A DNA stretch of 64,000 bases from a virus: positions 62,001 to 126,000 of the IMG/VR virus record IMGVR_UViG_3300048597_000634, one strand, 5' to 3'. This document shows positions 45,117 to 51,702 of this stretch, piece by piece. The notes below the pieces were generated by a model. The model was given only the letters and a program-made list of their open reading frames with translations. It made no database searches and was not told the origin of the DNA. Both the position numbers and the translations under genes were made by a program. Positions within the stretch are counted from its first letter, which is position 1; each line of letters starts with the position of its first letter.

Positions 45117-46186
45117 TCTTCATATAGCCGGTCTCTAATCTTCTCCCAAGCCTTGGCGTGGTCTGATTCGGTTAGCCATGCATTATAAGTACTGGTGTGA
45201 ACTTGGTGACTATGGCGCATCTGCTGTGCTGCCAGTCTACTATCTAATCCTAACTCGATGGAGCGCCGTGCCCAACAGTGCCTCAAGTTATAAGGGGGGA
45301 ACGGTATGCTGGCTCGATTAAACGCCCTGGAAATGCGCTGTCCATTTTCCCTATTACTCTTACCGTTTATGTTCGGTACCCTCACGTTCTTTAAAGCAAA
45401 TAAGTCTACCCAGTGGGGGTATAACGGCCATACCTTCCCACTGTGAGATTTACTACTCAGCCCGTTCTTCTCCGTTACGTAACATATACCGGTCTCTACT
45501 AGATAATCAAGGTCTATAAGGAAAACCTCATGGTTTCTTAGTGCGTAAGTTGCCATCATTCCGTATGCCCAACGATAGGGCTCATAACTGAATTGTTTAA
45601 CTAGCTGTTCTATCTCAGCGTCGGTTGGTAATAACCGTGGCTTTACTTGTTTCTGACTATAGTTGCCTTTTAGTTTAGATACGTCTAGCTCTAAATCAAA
45701 CTCAGTTGCCAGTGCCTTAAACGCTTGGCACATTAATTGTCTGCTACGAGTATTGGCGTCACTAGACTTAATCACGTCAAGCAATATGCGAGGGGTTAAG
45801 TCTTTATTGTTGGGTAATTTCTTAAAGGCGTCTCCGTAGTTACTACTCCAAGTAGTCTTAGTCTTTGTATCGATACCGCGCTCAACGAAGTACTTCTCCT
45901 TAAATAGCTCTATGGCTTCAAGGATAGTAATGCGGTCACGCTTTGGCTCCCAGGCGAAACTACCCTCCGCTAACTGAACACCTAACTTCTTAGCCTCTAA
46001 CTCTGCATGCTTAAACCCCATAGAGTTGGCATTAATACCTAAAGCTATTCGTTGTTGGTAAGGTTCGGTACGGTCACTGTTCGGCTTAGGAGGCAGCGTG
46101 GCCACTAGGTAAAGTTTTTCTCCCCTCTGCTCTATCTGGACTTTTACCTTACCTGCTTTTAACCTGGCATTGACTGAGTTAAGCAT
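45113..46186 (-). CDS. int: Tyrosine recombinase (phage integrase)
   Basis: 357 residues. C-terminal catalytic domain: Arg217 (YALRNHE, box I), Arg302 and His303 in YNLRHCWAR (box II, with Tyr299 in the place of the first His), His325 in MRHSH and the nucleophile Tyr334, nine residues on. The Tyr-for-His change is known in cyanobacterial integrases. Residues 1-75 look like an arm-binding beta domain; 85-175 a core-binding SAM-like domain. The gene is convergent with the tape measure, and its stop codon overlaps the tape-measure stop. Paired repeats stand 10 bases before its ATG, so it may control itself. Integration into a tRNA-Arg gene is predicted from the block at 47077. Confidence 0.88.
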   Translation of the reverse strand: MLNSVNARLKAGKVKVQIEQRGEKLYLVATLPPKPNSDRTEPYQQRIALGINANSMGFKHAELEAKKLGVQLAEGSFAWEPKRDRITILEAIELFKEKYFVERGIDTKTKTTWSSNYGDAFKKLPNNKDLTPRILLDVIKSSDANTRSRQLMCQAFKALATEFDLELDVSKLKGNYSQKQVKPRLLPTDAEIEQLVKQFSYEPYRWAYGMMATYALRNHEVFLIDLDYLVETGICYVTEKNGLSSKSHSGKVWPLYPHWVDLFALKNVRVPNINGKSNRENGQRISRAFNRASIPFPPYNLRHCWARRSIELGLDSRLAAQQMRHSHQVHTSTYNAWLTESDHAKAWEKIRDRLYED

Positions 46187-46195
46187 ATCAAAAAC

Positions 46196-46243
46196 TGGCT
46201 TAAAATTGGCTTAAATGTCCGTCGATCATTGCCAATTTAAGCC
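46196..46243 (-). promoter_or_regulatory. Putative integrase arm-type sites, integrase-proximal cluster
   Basis: GGCTTAAA occurs at 46197 and 46208, 11 bp apart in the same orientation, and inverted (TTTAAGCC) at 46236-46243. The same pair, spaced 11-12 bp, recurs at 47165 and 47176 beside the tRNA-like core. One-turn spacing and location on both sides of a core fit arm sites. The cluster also covers the integrase promoter region. Confidence 0.55.
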
Positions 46244-46275
46244 TGTTTTGTCAAGGGTAGTCTGTAGGAGTTAGC

Positions 46276-46322
46276 CTAAATAAACGAAGTGCGTATAGTA
46301 TTCGAACTAATTGTTTATTTAG
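46276..46322 (-). terminator. Inverted repeat at the end of the HNH gene
   Basis: CTAAATAAAC (46276-46285) pairs with GTTTATTTAG (46313-46322), a 10-bp A+T-rich stem with a 27-base loop. It includes the HNH stop codon. Could be a weak terminator or an element boundary. Confidence 0.4.
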
Positions 46323-46948
46323 TCTGGTAGAGGACATGCCTGCCCTTCAAATTTACCTGCCTTTATTTTGTTCCAGAATCCTCTTCCTGGACGAGGGACA
46401 CCATACTTTATACACTGCTTCTTAACTGCCGTATCGCTGACACCTAAAGCCACAGCAACATCAGTTATTGGTTTATCCCATATTTGTTTATGTAGGTTAA
46501 GTCTAGCCTCTTCGTCGTCTTTGATTTTTATTACAGATTTAGACTTTGCTGCACAGGAATGGGAGCAGAATTTTTGCTCTCTTTTGCCTCTCCTTACACT
46601 CGGGGCAAATGCTGCACCGCAGCAGGGGCATATCTTAGTGGGCTTTTCTCGACACACATAAGTACCGTCAGCTAAAAGTAATAGTTCCCTAGATTCAGGG
46701 TCTAAGTTGTGAAAACGAATGTGGTCACCGTTTGTTTTAAAGACAAGGAGATTATCTATGTCATTATTCTCCTTATTCTCATCTATATGGTGAACAGTTT
46801 CCCCGGGAGCTAGAGGGCGTCCCAGCATAATTTTTGCAGCCTTTCTGTGTATATAATCCAATCTACTTTCTTCCTGATTAAAGTAGTAAAAATAGCCAGC
46901 CCGCTTTGCTTGTTCAACCATAGATGTTAGTAGGTTCGACTCTTTCAT
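46319..46948 (-). CDS. Free-standing HNH homing endonuclease
   Basis: 209 residues. Residues 50-80 hold the HNH core (ETVHHIDENKENNDIDNLL..., with H53, H54 and H80). A zinc knuckle follows (C107, C109/C110, then C128, C132), and an AraC/resolvase-type helix-turn-helix (VAVALGVSDTAVKKQCIKYG) lies at about 160-185. This layout is typical of phage homing endonucleases that cut a specific site and copy themselves in. It lies between the integrase and the tRNA-like att core, so it may have landed inside attP. ATG start overlaps a GGTTCGA inverted repeat. Confidence 0.82.
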   Translation of the reverse strand: MKESNLLTSMVEQAKRAGYFYYFNQEESRLDYIHRKAAKIMLGRPLAPGETVHHIDENKENNDIDNLLVFKTNGDHIRFHNLDPESRELLLLADGTYVCREKPTKICPCCGAAFAPSVRRGKREQKFCSHSCAAKSKSVIKIKDDEEARLNLHKQIWDKPITDVAVALGVSDTAVKKQCIKYGVPRPGRGFWNKIKAGKFEGQACPLPD

Positions 46949-46971
46949 TGTAGCAGAATCGAACCAGCTAA
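46927..46971 (-). repeat. Inverted repeat with GGTTCGA at the HNH start
   Basis: GTTAG-TA-GGTTCGA on the left pairs with TCGAACC-AG-CTAAC on the right (14 bp, 2 mismatches), around the HNH start codon. GGTTCGA is the T-arm sequence of tRNAs; a similar GGTTCGAACC lies at 47029-47038. Possible remnant tRNA-derived sequence or protein binding site. Confidence 0.4.
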
Positions 46972-47014
46972 CAGCGCTAATAGCTATATGCTCAAATGGA
47001 CACCTACATAAAAG

Positions 47015-47048
47015 AAAAAGCCCTCTATAGGTTCGAACCCATATGAGG
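47015..47048 (-). terminator. Intrinsic terminator after the tRNA-like block
   Basis: CCTC-A-TATGGG pairs with CCTATA-GAGG around the loop TTCGAA (10 bp with one bulged A), followed by GCTTTTTC. It lies 29 bases after the tRNA-like block, so transcripts from the TATAAT at 47148 would end here in the free phage. Confidence 0.65.
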
Positions 47049-47076
47049 TCATCTTTTCAATATAGATGCAGTCTTT

Positions 47077-47131
47077 AACCTGCGACCGTCCGCTTAGAAG
47101 GCGGATGCTCTATCCACTGAGCTACGCACCC
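47077..47131 (-). other. attP: attP core candidate: 5' 55 nt of a tRNA-Arg(UCU) gene
   Basis: Read on the minus strand it starts GGGTGCGTAGCTCAGTGG and gives a full 7-base acceptor half, D arm, anticodon stem TCCGC/GCGGA with loop CTTCTAA (anticodon TCT at 47096-47098), variable loop and the start of the T arm (GCAGGTT). After that the match to a tRNA stops: no CCTGC, no CGCACCC partner for the acceptor stem. A functional tRNA is therefore not made from this copy. A tRNA fragment of this length beside an integrase is the usual sign of an attachment site. Here the phage carries the 5' part, so integration would rebuild the host gene with a phage 5' end and promoter. Confidence 0.75.
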
Positions 47132-47147
47132 AGGCTTGCCCTTAATA

Positions 47148-47153
47148 ATTATA
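47148..47153 (-). promoter_or_regulatory. TATAAT -10 box reading into the tRNA-like block
   Basis: A perfect TATAAT 16 bases before the first tRNA base. A -35 element of consensus type is not visible 17 bp upstream. It would supply transcription to a tRNA rebuilt at integration. Confidence 0.5.
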
Positions 47154-47163
47154 TCTTCAACAG

Positions 47164-47183
47164 TGGCTTAAAATTTGGCTTAA
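47164..47183 (-). promoter_or_regulatory. Putative integrase arm-type sites, core-proximal pair
   Basis: On the plus strand TGGCTTAAAATTTGGCTTAA; GGCTTAAA/GGCTTAAC at 47165 and 47176. It is nearly identical to the pair at 46196-46215 and lies 33 bases from the tRNA-like core. Confidence 0.55.
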
Positions 47184-47309
47184 CTATTAACTTGTTGTTT
47201 ATATCATAACAAGCTGGTGGTGAAAAAGCAACCCCTACCAGCTTATTTATTTTTGGTTCTTAAACATACTGTCAATATATCTTTTATATTTGTTTGGCAG
47301 AGATATTAA

Positions 47310-47552
47310 TTAGAACTCAGCAGGAGCAATGATTTGCCAGATATTTTCTGTGCTTTCACTGTCTAAACTTGCGCTTGCTGTTGACGTCAATATCTCCAGT
47401 AGTTGGTTGGGGTCATAGATTCCACTACTGTGGTCGTCGTAGACTTTTACCCCGTCGTCGTCAACATCTACACGTAGTCCGCTATAAGGGTCGTGCTCTG
47501 CAGAGCATTTAAGGCTGTCAATTTCTTTGTTAATTAGTTTAATAATAGACAT
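47310..47552 (-). CDS. Small acidic protein, unknown
   Basis: 80 residues from the ATG at 47552; an upstream in-frame start at 47612 would overlap the previous gene. Acidic and Ser-rich (VDVDDDGVKVYDDHSSG), with a C-terminal helix. Last gene of the minus-strand early-type module. Small acidic phage proteins of this kind often inhibit host enzymes or mimic DNA, but nothing here proves it. Confidence 0.5.
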   Translation of the reverse strand: MSIIKLINKEIDSLKCSAEHDPYSGLRVDVDDDGVKVYDDHSSGIYDPNQLLEILTSTASASLDSESTENIWQIIAPAEF

Positions 47553-47571
47553 GTAGTTATTTGGTATTCTC

Positions 47572-47853
47572 TTATAAAGCAGATTGATACTGTTCAAAGC
47601 AGTATTTGGCATACTCTATAGCTAAGTCGCCTAAGACTTCTTTGTCCTCGTCTGTTAACTTGTTGACCGCCTCTTCTGTCCATTCTTCCCATGGAGTCCC
47701 CATTTCCCAATCGAATCTGCCATTCTCTGTGACAGACTCTTTGAATCCCCATTTACAGAAGTATGGGAGAACATCACGGCTTAACTTGACGTCTCTTCCT
47801 TCAATAAACGAAGCGTACAAATCGTTTTCAACTGCAAAAGTATTAATGTCCAT
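47572..47853 (-). CDS. Small acidic protein, unknown
   Basis: 93 residues from the ATG at 47853 (a TTG at 47898 is the alternative). Rich in Glu, Asp and Trp (WEMGTPWEEWTEEAVNKL). Ends 19 bases before the next gene. No family recognised. Confidence 0.5.
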   Translation of the reverse strand: MDINTFAVENDLYASFIEGRDVKLSRDVLPYFCKWGFKESVTENGRFDWEMGTPWEEWTEEAVNKLTDEDKEVLGDLAIEYAKYCFEQYQSAL

Positions 47854-47912
47854 TTTGTTGCTTGTAATTGTTTGTGGTGGGTTTGGTATACGGTCCAAAC
47901 CATAATATACTC

Positions 47913-48560
47913 CTAATTCCCCGAAGGAGCGTAAATCACCGGCTTAGTTGGGAACTTAGGAAACGACAATGGCGGCGCTACATTCAAGGGCACCGGCTTC
48001 TTCGGTTTAAACTCATAAGTAAACCGCCCGGACTTAATAGCCAATCCTTCGTCTTCCAGCTTAAGCAAAGCCGCCCGCGCCGCTTCCTTCCATAAATGTC
48101 GGTCAGCACGACTAGGGGTTAACCGTAAGTCTAGTAGACGCTCTTTGTCAGCATCACCCATTTTAAGCAGGTATTCGTCGTAGATATGGTCGTTATACTC
48201 GTAGCTGGTGGTACTGCCCAGCGCAAACTTATCTAGGTCTAAGTCAGCTTTAACTCGGTTATAGATATAGTCGGTTAACTCTAACAGGTCAGACTTGGTA
48301 CCAAACTTGACGTTATCTAGCCCGTCGATAATCGGATGAGCCGCCGGCTTCGGTTTGGGTTCTTGGGTAGCATTAGAGGCGGGGGCGGCGGGGCTAAAAC
48401 TAAGTAACAACCCAGTAAGCACATCAAGGGACTTATAGTCTTCAGAGGTAACGGATTCTACTGCCAGCTCTTTAATACAGCTCAGGAGCTTCGTTTGGCA
48501 ATTCTGGGAGAGGCTCTCGAGCAATTGATTCAGCGTAGGCTCGGACGATGACTTGTGCAT
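47913..48560 (-). CDS. Unknown protein with Pro/Ala linker
   Basis: 215 residues. An N-terminal helical part (1-55), a Pro/Ala/Lys linker (about 56-75) and a C-terminal helical domain, then a Pro-rich basic tail. The start at 48560 overlaps the previous gene by 89 bases in another frame, which is long for a phage; a later start is possible but no ATG offers a good fit. No known family. Confidence 0.5.
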   Translation of the reverse strand: MHKSSSEPTLNQLLESLSQNCQTKLLSCIKELAVESVTSEDYKSLDVLTGLLLSFSPAAPASNATQEPKPKPAAHPIIDGLDNVKFGTKSDLLELTDYIYNRVKADLDLDKFALGSTTSYEYNDHIYDEYLLKMGDADKERLLDLRLTPSRADRHLWKEAARAALLKLEDEGLAIKSGRFTYEFKPKKPVPLNVAPPLSFPKFPTKPVIYAPSGN

Positions 48561-48846
48561 AACGGTTATTAACTAATGATTGTGAACTTTTGACTTTCTG
48601 ATTAGGCAGTCCCACACATAGGATTCCGCCAAAGGGTGGGGTGCCGGAAATAGCGGCGATTATAGCTTGTTCTCCGCCCTCTTTATATAGTTCTATGACT
48701 TGACCTACATAAGGGCTTTCTAGGTTAAGCCAGTCATAGAACCATGGGGATGTCTCATACCAGCGGCGCAATGATACGGCATAGATACCGCTATGCATTC
48801 GCTGAGGCGGCGGTGTTGATTTCTTATCTAGGGTTTTGACCATCAT
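48472..48846 (-). CDS. Unknown protein
   Basis: 124 residues; the ATG follows the previous stop with no gap (TAAATGATG). Contains a conserved-looking VIELYKEGGEQAIIAAISGTPPFGGILCVG segment. Ends inside the next gene. Position in the ribonucleotide reductase operon is the only hint at a role. Confidence 0.55.
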   Translation of the reverse strand: MMVKTLDKKSTPPPQRMHSGIYAVSLRRWYETSPWFYDWLNLESPYVGQVIELYKEGGEQAIIAAISGTPPFGGILCVGLPNQKVKSSQSLVNNRYAQVIVRAYAESIAREPLPELPNEAPELY

Positions 48847-49407
48847 TTAATTATTAACATTTAGGACTTGTCCAGTAGCACTTACGATAATGCCGGTGGC
48901 TTCAAATTCTTCTACTGCTTGTAGCAGTCTATTATCTAAACCAAGGCTTATATCTAGTAGAGCTATGTACGGATAGTGGAAGTTAACGTTGGCGCCGCCG
49001 GCGGCTATGGCAGTCATATAAAGAGCCTCGTACTCAGACAGCCCCCACATGACGTAGAGGCCGGCGATTAGACTATGACTTAACTGCTGGTAATTCAACT
49101 GATATACAAACCTCACCAAATCACATTCGTTTAATAGCCGGCTATGTACTTTATACAAAGCGCCTATACAGTCAAAGGCTTCAGTGAAGTAGTCTATCTG
49201 GTCAAATTCATTGTCTAGCTCATATAAGGGGTCTATGACGGGGTCATGGATTATCCCTATGGATAGACTTGGTGTTTGGTCGTCTGGGGGCGGCGGCGCC
49301 CGGTCAAACCCACCCACATAAACCAAGCCTTCTTCATTCTTATGGTTACTGGGTAAGTTTGACCATTGGAAGGTAGTCAGTAATTCTAACCTTGGCAGGC
49401 TAGACAT
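48847..49407 (-). CDS. Unknown protein downstream of nrdA
   Basis: 186 residues, starting 22 bases inside the end of nrdA. Asp/Glu/Tyr-rich, helical second half (LSHSLIAGLYVMWGLSEYEALYMTAIAAGG). No recognisable domain. Translationally coupled to nrdA by the overlap. Confidence 0.55.
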   Translation of the reverse strand: MSSLPRLELLTTFQWSNLPSNHKNEEGLVYVGGFDRAPPPPDDQTPSLSIGIIHDPVIDPLYELDNEFDQIDYFTEAFDCIGALYKVHSRLLNECDLVRFVYQLNYQQLSHSLIAGLYVMWGLSEYEALYMTAIAAGGANVNFHYPYIALLDISLGLDNRLLQAVEEFEATGIIVSATGQVLNVNN

Positions 49408-51641
49408 TCATCTCCTCCCCCTTCCGAGTGATAGTTCTGCTTAATCACTTTCTGTTCTAGCTCCTGTTGGCGTTTAGCGGCTAACTGCCCAGACCGCCCC
49501 TCGGCGTTCTGAATAGCTTGTGACCGACAATAATACAACGTCTTTAACCCCAAACGCCAGGCTTCAAAGTGAACCTTAGCAAAATACGTCGGGTCGGGCT
49601 CAGCAGTAAAGAATAGATTCACTGATTGGGACTGTCCCTGTAAATGCCTGTCCATCTCTACCTGACGCTCAGCGGCTTGCTTGACAATAGCCATCTGGTT
49701 AATTTCACGGGCGGTTAGGAATACTTCCCGCTCTAAGTCAGACAAGAACGTCAAGTGTTGTACACTGCCCCGGGCTTCTGTAATAGAATCCCAAGTCTCA
49801 TCGTCATCTTTACCGTACTCAGCTAATACCTTTTGTAAGGTGGGGTTGTGAAAGAACATAGAGCCGCGGCTAGTCTTCTTCTCGAAGCTATTAGCGGCGA
49901 AGGGCTCAATACCAGGGCTAACATGACCACAGATGATTGAGTTAGTTACCGTGGGGGCACATGTCACTGTATGGGTATTGCGAGTGCCTGTACCTTCACA
50001 CCATTCAGGCTCGCCGTATTCTTTATACATGTCGACACTAGCCCGATGGGATTCATCTGCTATATGTCGGAATACAGCTCGATTTAATAAGCTTGCTCCG
50101 AATGATTCGAAGGGTAGGCGGCGCTCTTGTAGTAACGAATGCCATCCCATAGCCCCTAACCCTAACATCCGGCTTTTAACGGCGAAGCGGTAGGCATTAT
50201 CAAAGTACGGCTCACCTTCGATTTTGTCTATGTACTCTTGCATAACGCCATCTAAGAACCATGTAGCCCAATACACCGCGTCAGTCTCCCGCCATTCATC
50301 CCACTTAGCCAAGTTCATAGAACTCAAGCAGCACACGAAGGTATGATTTGGATCGGTGTAGGCGGTAATCTCGCTACAGTTGCCTGTCATCCGTCCATCC
50401 GCCAAAGCAAACATGTTAGTAGTGGGTACAGTGGTGCAATATACAGGCACCGGCTCTTCCATATACACCTTGGCTACCCGTTTAATCAAACCTGTAACCT
50501 TCTTCAGGTGGGTTAATACTTCTAGGAAAGGGTGGTCGATGCGGCGGTATTGCTCGCATAGTTCCCCGGCGGTGACGAACTCTACTTTCTGTGTAGTGCC
50601 AAAACGCCTAACTGGTAGGCGGTGTTCTGGTGTGACATCAATGGTACTATCATCGCCGAAGGTAATACGAATAAAGCGGTCGTTAACACCTTTTTGTTCA
50701 AAGGCATCGTTCTGTACCCAGTCTTTTCCATCCCAGATACTTACTGCCTTACCTACCAGGTCTTTAATGGCCACAGGACCGTCTTTAGTCCTTACCAGTG
50801 CATCCCCTTTAAGGCAGATGTTAGATGTTTTTACTTTCAGTCCTAAGCGGTTATAACCAGGGGGATTAACGCGGTTAACGTTGTCTGTGAAGAACAGATA
50901 AGGCTCGCCGGTTTCAATCCTAGTCCGTAGAATTTGACCAAATAATTCCCGGGCCTCGCCGCCGGCTTGGATAGCCAACATATCTTCATCGGTGAAGCAT
51001 ACAGCATGGTGGATGTTCATACAGCGCTGGTTCTCATCCCCTGTAGGGCGCCGCATGTTAATGAATTCTTTAATGTCTGGGTGGTTAAACGGTAAGTAAA
51101 CCGCCGATGCTCCTTTACGTACCCCGTTTTGGCTAACGCCTACAGTAGTGGAATCTAATATCTTGCACCATGGGATAACACCTTCTGAGATATAACCCCC
51201 GCGGATGGCAGCCCCACGACCTCTAATGTCCCCAGCATAGATGCCAACCCCTGCTCCTTTAGAACTTAAATGAGCTAGCTCAGCAACACCGTGAAATATA
51301 CCACCGAGAGAATCCTCTATGTGTAGGCTGTTACAGCTTATAGGAAAACCACGGGTGGTGCCTAAGTTAGCAAACACTGGGCTAGCTGGTCCAAGCCACC
51401 CAAGCCACATAATCTTAAAGAATCGTTGGGCTAAGTCAGGTCGTTTAAGAGCGCGGGCGGAGGCTTCTGATAACCTCACATAGGCATCCCAGGGGGTCTC
51501 ACCGTCTAATAGATAGCCAGACTTGAGCATATAATAGCCTTCAGCAGTCATCCAATCTGGTACGCCGTTGTCTGGTTTAGTGAAGCCTTCAGTGGTATTG
51601 AATTTGAGATGGGCTTGGGGCAGTCGAGGGAAGATAAACAT
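49386..51641 (-). CDS. nrdA: Ribonucleotide reductase large subunit, class I, with intein
   Basis: Makes dNDPs from NDPs with NrdB. I choose the ATG at 51641; a longer frame to 51758 would overlap nrdB. Numbered from 51758: active-site Cys142 (RGFPISCNSLH), the NxCxE motif N313-I314-[intein]-C461-S-E463 with the thiyl-radical cysteine, its partner Cys in FVCCLSSMNL, the Tyr pair in TLYYCRSQ, and the C-terminal redox pair in ECLACQG. No ATP-cone is visible at the N-terminus, so allosteric control may be reduced. The mature protein without intein is about 605 residues, short for the family. The gene lies 61 bases after nrdB, so the two are co-transcribed. Confidence 0.92.
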   Translation of the reverse strand: MFIFPRLPQAHLKFNTTEGFTKPDNGVPDWMTAEGYYMLKSGYLLDGETPWDAYVRLSEASARALKRPDLAQRFFKIMWLGWLGPASPVFANLGTTRGFPISCNSLHIEDSLGGIFHGVAELAHLSSKGAGVGIYAGDIRGRGAAIRGGYISEGVIPWCKILDSTTVGVSQNGVRKGASAVYLPFNHPDIKEFINMRRPTGDENQRCMNIHHAVCFTDEDMLAIQAGGEARELFGQILRTRIETGEPYLFFTDNVNRVNPPGYNRLGLKVKTSNICLKGDALVRTKDGPVAIKDLVGKAVSIWDGKDWVQNDAFEQKGVNDRFIRITFGDDSTIDVTPEHRLPVRRFGTTQKVEFVTAGELCEQYRRIDHPFLEVLTHLKKVTGLIKRVAKVYMEEPVPVYCTTVPTTNMFALADGRMTGNCSEITAYTDPNHTFVCCLSSMNLAKWDEWRETDAVYWATWFLDGVMQEYIDKIEGEPYFDNAYRFAVKSRMLGLGAMGWHSLLQERRLPFESFGASLLNRAVFRHIADESHRASVDMYKEYGEPEWCEGTGTRNTHTVTCAPTVTNSIICGHVSPGIEPFAANSFEKKTSRGSMFFHNPTLQKVLAEYGKDDDETWDSITEARGSVQHLTFLSDLEREVFLTAREINQMAIVKQAAERQVEMDRHLQGQSQSVNLFFTAEPDPTYFAKVHFEAWRLGLKTLYYCRSQAIQNAEGRSGQLAAKRQQELEQKVIKQNYHSEGGGDECLACQG
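50379..50816 (-). mobile_element. Mini-intein in nrdA at the thiyl-radical cysteine
   Basis: 146 residues (315-460, counted from 51758). Starts with Cys (block A, CLKGDALVRTKDG), block B has TPEH, and it ends VYCTTVP...RMTGN before Cys461. The penultimate residue is Gly, not His, and block F has Cys for the common Asp. No homing endonuclease domain. The +1 residue is the catalytic thiyl-radical Cys. Confidence 0.9.
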
Positions 51642-51702
51642 TAGTCTATTAGGCGATATGAAGGAAAGAGCGGGCTGATTGCAGTCAGCCCGGGTTGGTT
51701 GC

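Noticed and set aside
47077-47131. Functional tRNA-Arg gene
   Set aside because: The acceptor and T-arm partner sequences are missing and a terminator follows 29 bases on, so no mature tRNA can be formed from this copy.
47854-47898. Upstream TTG start of the gene at 47572, or a small ORF from the ATG near 47909 after AGGAG
   Set aside because: The small ORF overlaps the gene in another frame with no coding character; the ATG at 47853 is the simpler start, although AGGAG nearby leaves some doubt.
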